Below are positions 57,915-64,000 of a stretch of 64,000 nt of DNA, piece by piece. A model generated the notes under the pieces. The model did no database searches. It was given only the letters and a program-made list of their open reading frames with translations, and had not been told where the DNA came from. Origin of the DNA: Blastobasis lacticolella (taxonomy: Eukaryota > Arthropoda > Insecta > Lepidoptera > Blastobasidae). The DNA lies in NCBI GenBank assembly GCA_905147135.1, contig LR990043.1, forward strand, positions 3,817,057-3,881,056, written 5' to 3'. Every line of letters begins with the position of its first letter. Position 1 is the first letter of the stretch. The translations under genes and the position numbers were made by a program.

Positions 57915-58245
57915 TCTTAGCGTTAATGTCCCGAATGTGCTCTCGCGCACGAGGGCCCGGTGTCCGCCTTGACCATTGGTAATTACAGTGGAGCGATTGC
58001 TATCTGACCTTCGTGACCCTGCTACCAGGGGAACCAGACCAGATGGGATAATGGTGACAAATTCAGTTGCCTGAATTTGCAGGTTTCATGACGATGTTTT
58101 CCCTCACCGTAAGAGCATTGATTAGAATTCAACTAATGTACATAATTCAGAGAAGAGTCATTGGTACATGGCCGCAGTGCGATTCGAACCCGGAACCTCT
58201 CGCTTACGAGTCGGATACTCAATCGACCGGCCACCGACGCTCTCA
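57915..58245 (-). mobile_element. Full-length tRNA-derived SINE
   Basis: Tail at the left (CATCTTAGCGTTAATGTCCC), head at the right (GCGATTCGAACCCGGAACCT B-box, CTTACGAGTCGGATACTCAA, ACCGGCCACCGACGCT). About 330 bp, with a small deletion (about 20 bp) at 57976. Unit B of the segmental duplication ends within it. Confidence 0.85.
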
Positions 58246-58604
58246 AAGAACTCATCAGCTGCATTAAATATAACCAAATCAAATCACGTTTATTCAGTTA
58301 AGGTTTTTTACAAAAACTCATGAATGTCGGATTCTTAAACATTAAAATAATTTAACAAATATAAAAATAAAATGCTCAGCAGGCGGCGCGGCAAAACTAC
58401 TACAGGACATAAAAATAAAGAAACTATTATTGTGTGCTTTCACTTTACAGGTCATTTACATTGGTGATATTGATTCATTGAGACCCCATTACAGAAGATG
58501 GTCAAATTAGGATGGTTCTCATCCCTATACGGTGTCTACAAGCACCTACAACCCAGACCCAGTTGAGGTTCCAGATGTACATATAAAACTGTTTTATATA
58601 TTTC

Positions 58605-58690
58605 AAAAGTATGTTCCGGGCTTCCTACCGCGTACCTTCGATATTTCGACGCAGTTGCATACATCACTACGCAGCTACAGAATGAATTTT
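58605..58690. repeat. Dispersed repeat (CCTACCGCGTACCT family)
   Basis: GGGCTTCCTACCGCGTACCT, CGATATTTCGACGCAGTTGC. It directly precedes a SINE head. Confidence 0.55.
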
Positions 58691-58694
58691 CTTC

Positions 58695-59045
58695 GCGCAC
58701 TCTGTAAGTCATTCGACTTGTAAGCGAGAGGTACCGGGTTCGAATCCCGCTGCGGCTATGTACCAATGACTCTTTTCTGAGTTATGTACATTACTTGAAT
58801 ACTAACCGATGCTCTTACGATGAGGGAAAACATCGTGATGAAACCTGCAAATTCAGGCAACTGAATTTGTAATCATGATCCAATCTGGTCAGGTTCCCCT
58901 TGTATCAGGGTCACCGAATATGCCGAAGACCGAGCGAAGTGGGCCAAGAATAGCAGGAAGGCGGACCCCGGGCCCTTGCGTGCTGCGCGGGGGCGCAACC
59001 AGGACATAACGCCAAGATGATGATGATGATGATGATGATGATATC
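58695..59045 (+). mobile_element. tRNA-derived SINE with (GAT)n tail
   Basis: CATTCGACTTGTAAGCGAGA, B-box GGTTCGAATCCCGC, TTACTTGAATACTAACCGAT. From 58920 it turns into LINE 3' sequence (GCCGAAGACCGAGCGAAGTG) and ends GCGCAACCAGGACATAACGC then (ATG)n to 59042. The 3' part is therefore longer LINE sequence than in the other SINE copies. Confidence 0.8.
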
Positions 59046-59299
59046 TCGGGTTTGTGTTGTGTGGTTCTAAGAAATTATCTAATAAAAACTTTAAAAATTC
59101 TATATCGAACCTTTGTCAGAAGTACTCTAGAGTACGCATCACAAAACTAAAACCCCAAAAATGAAACTTATATTTCGCATCTGGAAAACATACTAAGGAG
59201 AGTCGTCCGCGATCTGTGTTATCGTACTAAAATAAGTTATAGTTCTGCGAATTACGCCAACTCGCCTGCCAAGCGTGGCGATTATGACTAGACTAGCGT

Positions 59300-60365
59300 T
59301 AAAATTGGCAGTGATCACCGTTTGGTAAGAGGCACATTGAATATTAATCCCCAGCTGGAAAGATCGAGATTGATGAGGTCCACGCTCCGGCCTATACCCA
59401 TCCAAATCCAAAACCCCGAGAGCTTTCGACTCGAATTACAAAATCGCTTTGAGTGCCTAGGAGAGTGCGTCGACGTGGACGACTATAATAACAGGTTCGT
59501 GGAAACTGTCTATACGGTTAGGTCAAAGTTTTATAAAGCCTGCCGTACAAACAGAACAAACAAAATCTCTGACGATACCCTCAAACTCATCGAAGAAAGA
59601 CACGGAATGACTCTGCAATCCCTTGATGATGTCTCTCAATTTAGGCGACTTAATCGACATATCTCCATGTCTCTGACTCGGGACATACGCCGCTTCAATA
59701 CTACTAATATTGAGGCAGCAATCGTGCGGAACAAAGGCTCTAAAGTCTTTGCGAGAGATCTGTCGATTGGACAGAGCCAAATAGTCCAGCTAGGTAAGTC
59801 CAATTTCGAGAAAGAGGTCAATCGACGAATCCAACTCGGTTGGGCAGCGTTCGGGAAGCTACGCCACATATTTTCTTCCCAATTACCGCAGTGTCTCAAG
59901 ACGAAAGTCTTTGACCAATGTGTGTTGCCATTTATGACTTACGGAACTGAAACGTGGCCGCTCACTGTGGGCGCTATAAGAAAGCTCACTGTTACCCAAA
60001 GGGCAATGGAAAGAGCTATGCTCGGAGTTTCTTTGCGCGATCGAATCAGAAATGAGGAGATCCGCAAGCGAACCAAGGCCACCGACATAGCTCTGAGGAT
60101 TGCCAGACTGAAGCGGCAGTGGGCTGGGCACATAGCTCGAAGAACAGATGGCCGATGGGGAAGTAAAGTTCTCGAGTGGCGACCACGTACCGGAAGACGC
60201 AGCGTAGGTAGGCCTCCTACAAGGTGGACCGACGACCTGGTAAGGATCGTAGGTGCCAGCTGGATGCGGAAAGCGCAGGACCGGCCTTTGTGGAGATCCC
60301 TGGGGGAGGCCCAGCTATGCCCAGCAGTGGGAGTCTTCTGGCTGATATGATGATGATGATGATTT
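59300..60365 (+). pseudogene. Internally deleted RTE-type LINE (family II)
   Basis: One open frame of 342 codons (59322-60350). It starts at the end of the endonuclease (SDHRLVRGTLNI), passes through the linker (NRFECLGECVDVDDYNNRF, KGSKVFARDLSIGQSQ) and then at about residue 150 jumps to the region after the RT active site (GKSNFEKEVNRRIQLGWAAF). The thumb and C-terminus follow (VLPFMTYGTETWPL, QRAMERAMLGVSLRDRIRNE, RRTDGRWGSKVLEWRPRTG, VGRPPTRWTDDL). The RT core with the catalytic Asp pair is gone, so it cannot transpose. It ends in TGATGATGATGATTTGAT, as RTE LINEs do. Confidence 0.85.
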
Positions 60366-60820
60366 GATTAATTGAATTTCGGTTAGGAAACGTTTAAGAC
60401 AACTTATCGCTGGCGCTGCCGCTTCAAACCAGAGCCTAACAATGCAACAGCTAGGCAGCAGAAATAGATAAGGGGGTGTACTTATTCCAGCGGACTCTTC
60501 TGGCTTGATCATTGGCTTATCTAGGGCTATATTCCAGGGGGGGGGGCCGGCCCCTAAGGTGGCCGATGAAGCCGAGTCGATTGCCAATGTACAGTCAGTG
60601 AGCACGAATCAGCACAATTAAAGCTACCCGCGGATCCAGTTTTTAAGTTAGGCGTTAGTTTTCAGTTGTCATATGATGACATTGTCGAGCTCTGTAATTC
60701 TTTTTGAAATTTTGATATGTTGGTTTTTACAGGATTTGGTTTAAGGGGGGCAAAAGTAAAAATTATAGGTCATCATGAGCAAGCGCCCTGAATTAAAAAA
60801 AAATGTCTTTTTAGTTTAGT
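60366..60820. other. Intergenic DNA, nothing recognised
   Basis: Includes a G-run at 60538. No gene or clear repeat. Confidence 0.4.
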
Positions 60821-60824
60821 GATA

Positions 60825-61085
60825 AATAAATGAATAAGCGAGAGGAGCGAGCTCGGAAATTTTAGGTTTTAAAACCTAGAGGACAACAACGAATGTATTA
60901 GCGGACGGAGTGAACTAGAAATTTTTGTCATTTTTGGTCTTAAAAGCTGGGGTGATAAATGAAAGATTGAACAAGTGGAGTGTGCTTGAAATTTGTGTTA
61001 TAAAATCCTGAGGTGATTATTGAATGAATGAGCGAGGGAGCGAGCTCGCAATTTTAGACATATTTTGTCTTAACAGCAATGGGTG
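60825..61085. repeat. Degenerate tandem repeat (GCGAG..GAGCGAGCTCG)
   Basis: Three copies, starting near 60832, 60895 and 61020, share AATG/AATAAGCGAG, GAGCGAGCTCGNAATTTTAG-like text and TTTTGGTCTTAAAAGC. Related text is at 37753 and 28755. Confidence 0.6.
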
Positions 61086-61089
61086 ATCC

Positions 61090-63930
61090 TTGGGGGGTAT
61101 GGGGCCCAAACACCATCTTATGGGCCCAAGCCAACCTCACCTGACCTCACCTGCTGACAGATGGACGAGGCTCTGGCGAACCGGTTTTTCCTTAACGGGT
61201 TGTGTGGGTCGGATGGTAGTCGCCGCACAAAAAGCCAAACACCAAAAAAATATGGAAAGGCCAGCACGGAAACTCGACATAGAGAGGGCGTCGCCGCAAA
61301 ACGACGCGCAGAGGAATCACCCTATATCTGTGTTAAATGGAATCACCTCTGTGTTAGGGCTACCGGGCCAAGGGTGGACCCGGTTAAAGAAGCTAGCCCA
61401 AACAAAAGTCCGCTTTGCTAGCTGTAACCTTGGCACGCTGACCGGGCGTGCTCGTGAGCTGGCCAATGTACTCGCCAGGCGTAAGGTAGCAGTGGCGTTT
61501 TTGCATGAGACCAGGTGGAGTGGCAACAGATCCCGTAACATCGGGAACGGCTACAAGCTAATATACACTGGCTCTCCGAGTGGGGATAACGGGGTGGGGG
61601 TGGTGCTCTCTGAGGAGTTTCGGGACTGCGACTTGGACGTGAAAAGTGTAAGCGACCGCATTATGGTTGTGGGGGTGCTTATCGAAGGGGTCGTGACCAA
61701 TTTGGTAAGCGCCTACGCTCCACAGGTCGGTTGCAGCGACGCGGACAAGGCGTTGTTTTGGGAGAAAATCGGGGAAGTACTACGTAACGTCCCGTTGTCG
61801 CAGAGTATTGTTGTGGGTGGCGATCTGAACGGTCATGTGGGTGAGAAGTGTGAGGAGTTTGGCCGTGTTCATGGCAGTTTTGGTTTTGGGAGCCGTAACG
61901 CTGAAGACGGTTAATCCATCCAACAACTCTGGGACAGAACTCAGGCAGCTATCGTACGGACGGTGCTGGGGGTGTCAAGGAGCGGACGCAGGCTTGACAA
62001 GGAGACCTGGTGGTGAAACGACACAGTCCAGAGAGAGATAAGGGTAAAGAAAGCCCTCTTTAAAAAGTGGCAAGCGTCCAGATCTCCTGATGAGCACGCT
62101 GCATACAGGGATGCCAAACGTGCCACCAAACGAGCGGTAGCCAGAGCCAGACAAGACCACTCACGTCCTTTGTACGAAAAGTTGGAATTGTCTGAGGGGC
62201 AGAAACTCATCTAGAAGTTGGCACGATCGAGGGACATAGCGGCACAAGATATTTTCATTTGTCGCTGTGTAAGTGACCCTCAAGGTAACCTGTTATGCGA
62301 CGACCGCGCGGTAAAGGAGAGATGGCGCTCGTATTTCTACGAGCTACTGAATAAGCAGCATAAAGAGGTGCATCCACCGGACCTCCCTGCGAATCAAGGA
62401 CTCGTGCCATCGATAACGCCTGAAGAAGTCGAGGCGGCTCTTCGCCGCATGAAGAATCGGAAAGCTGTCGGACCCGATGGAGTCCCTATTGTGGCGTGGA
62501 AATCGATGGGCTCTCGTGGTGTGAGCATCCTTACCGATCTTTATAACCGCATTCTCCTCACCGGGAAGATACCAAACCAATGGAGGCTGAGTATAATTAC
62601 CCCAGTCTTTAAAGGTAAGGGTTAAGTGCGGGAGTGCACCAACTACCGCGGAATAAAGGTGATGTTTCACACCATGAAGCTCTTCGAACGCATTGTGGAC
62701 TCTCGAATCCGACGGGAGTGTTCAATCTCGGAGTGTCAGTATGGGTTTCGGCCGGGTTGTGGGACCATGGACCTCGTATTTGCCCTAAGAACTCTCATGG
62801 AGGGATACAGATCAAGGAACACGCCCCTGTATTTCCTGTTTCTGGACATGCAGAAGACCTTTGACTGTGTCCCTCGTGAGATGATCTGGTGGGCGTTGCG
62901 GTCCAAGTCAGTATCTGAGGCCTATATTGACAAAATCCGAGACATGTACCGCGATTCCGATTCCATAGTTAGGACTGCTGTTGGCGATACCAACCCTTTC
63001 CCGATTACCGTTGGGGTACACCAGGGCTCTGTGCTCAGCCCACTTCTGTTCAACGTGATATTAGACGTACTGTCAGACAGCATCCGAGACTATCATGCAT
63101 GAGGTACCTCCGTGGCTACTCATGTATGCAGACGATATCGCGTTGACAGACTCTGACAAGGGGCGACTTGTCCAACGGATGGAAAAGTGGAAGGAGTCGC
63201 TTGAGAACAGCGGTCTGAAGATAAATGTGGCGAAGACAGAGTACATGGCTTGCAACAGTACAGACCCCCTACCCATCCGCATAGGTGAAGAGGAGGTCAA
63301 ACAAACGGATCAGGCCAGATATCTGGGGTCGGTACTAAGCGCAACTGGTGACATCGACAGCGACGTCAAAGCCCGAATATCCGCGGCTTGGGCAAAATGA
63401 CGGGAGGTGACGGCAGTCATTTGTGACCCCAAGATGCCGATGAAACTGAAGGGACAGGTCTATAAGTCCATTATTAGACCTGTTCTCTTATACGGCAGCG
63501 AGACTTGGCCTCTACTAGAGCGACACAAGCAGGAGTTGCGAGTCACGGAAATGAAGATACTGCGGTGGATGTGTGGGTTTTCCCGCAAAGATCGCGTGCG
63601 GAGCGCCCACATCCGCGGTAGCCTTCGTGTCCGTGACATCGCAGATAAGCTACAGGAGTGTCGCCTTCGATGGTATGGCCACGTCTTGCGCAGACCGGCA
63701 AATTATGTGGAGATTAGATGTCTGGCCATGCCGCCCCCACCAGGCACGGGAAGGAGAGGCCGGCCCAACAAGCAATGGCTGGACGTCGTTAAGAGTGACA
63801 TGCGTGCCAACGGACTGACTATGAAGGATGCCGAAGACCGAGCAAAGTGGACTAGATATAGCAGAACGGCGGACCCCGGGCACCCGCGTGTAGCGCGGGG
63901 GCGCAACCGGGATTTAACGCCGAGATGATG
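61090..63930 (+). pseudogene. RTE-type LINE (family I), nearly full RT but inactivated
   Basis: Endonuclease start (LAQTKVRFASCNLGTLTGRA, FLHETRW, VVGGDLNGHVG) runs to a stop at 61912. A missing stretch removes the rest of the endonuclease. The linker and RT follow in the same frame (MKNRKAVGPDGVPIVAWKSM, VRECTNYRGIKVM, CQYGFRPGCGTMDLVFALR, FLDMQKTFDCVPREM, GVHQGSVLSPLLFNVI) with in-frame stops near 62016, 62212 and 62623. A frameshift near 63095 precedes the catalytic LLMYADDIAL. A stop at 63398 is followed by the C-terminus (GSETWPLLERHKQEL, LRWYGHVLRRPANY, GRRGRPNKQWLDVVKSDMRA). Three of the stops look like Trp codons changed to TGA/TAG. It ends in GATGATGATG. Confidence 0.88.
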
Positions 63931-64000
63931 ATGACACTCTTAACGACGTCCAGCCATCGCTTCTTGGGCCGGCCTCTCCTTCTCGTGCCTGGTGGGGGCG
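63931..64000 (-). mobile_element. Start of an inverted RTE family I 3' fragment, cut by the window end
   Basis: ACACTCTTAACGACGTCCAG through CTTCTCGTGCCTGGTGGGGG is the reverse complement of 63740-63805. It sits tail-to-tail with the preceding LINE. Confidence 0.85.

Larger units (their letters stand above)
50005..57976. repeat. Tandem segmental duplication, unit B
   Basis: Second copy of 42281-49850. Differences include 1,059 bp present only here (50510-51568), a 199-bp LINE fragment only in A (about 43690-43888) and several deletions in the LINE remnant near 55.2-55.8 kb. Unit A and unit B are separated by about 155 bp of unrelated DNA. Confidence 0.92.

Overview
This is nuclear DNA of an insect, most likely a moth or butterfly. 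Genes are spliced, introns are packed with repeats, intergenic DNA is AT-rich, and the repeat families (RTE-type LINEs with GATGATG tails, tRNA-headed SINEs, mariner, jockey/CR1-like LINEs, palindromic MITEs) are ones I associate with Lepidoptera. The order is inferred from these repeats and protein families; no database search was run.

Layout. 1-11.7 kb is a transposon graveyard: a decayed LINE ORF1, a tRNA-headed SINE, a LINE reverse-transcriptase remnant, two adjoining long-TIR elements with 4-bp target duplications, a 104-bp tandem repeat, and a 5'-truncated jockey-like LINE. 12.1-19.0 kb is the conserved core. A complete six-coding-exon La (lupus antigen/SSB) gene on the minus strand lies head-to-head with a complete single-exon asteroid (XPG/FEN-type nuclease family) gene on the plus strand. 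One La intron carries a 5S-rRNA-like sequence.

20.8-37.1 kb is a caspase gene on the plus strand. Exons 1-4 supply the prodomain and most of p20, including the catalytic His. The last two exons, with the QACRG catalytic Cys and the whole p10 subunit, are present twice in tandem (5a+6a and 5b+6b). Both cassettes are open, equal in length and phase-compatible with exon 4. The locus could make two caspases with different active-site halves from one promoter, or 5b+6b could be a partial duplicate. This is the most interesting object in the window. The introns hold mariner, SINE, LINE and MITE pieces and a large palindrome.

37.1-42.3 kb is mostly repeats. 42.3-58.0 kb is a tandem segmental duplication of about 7.5-8 kb per unit. 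Each unit has one intact terminal exon of an AIG1/ADTRP-family membrane hydrolase on the minus strand and one older, internally deleted pseudogene of the same exon, so duplication happened in at least two rounds. The N-terminal exon of this family is not visible in the window.

58-64 kb holds SINEs, an internally deleted RTE-type LINE that keeps a 342-codon frame without its RT core, a tandem repeat, a nearly full RTE-type LINE with stops and a frameshift, and the start of an inverted copy running off the window end. The SINE 3' tails match this LINE's 3' tail, so the window holds a likely SINE family together with its LINE partner.
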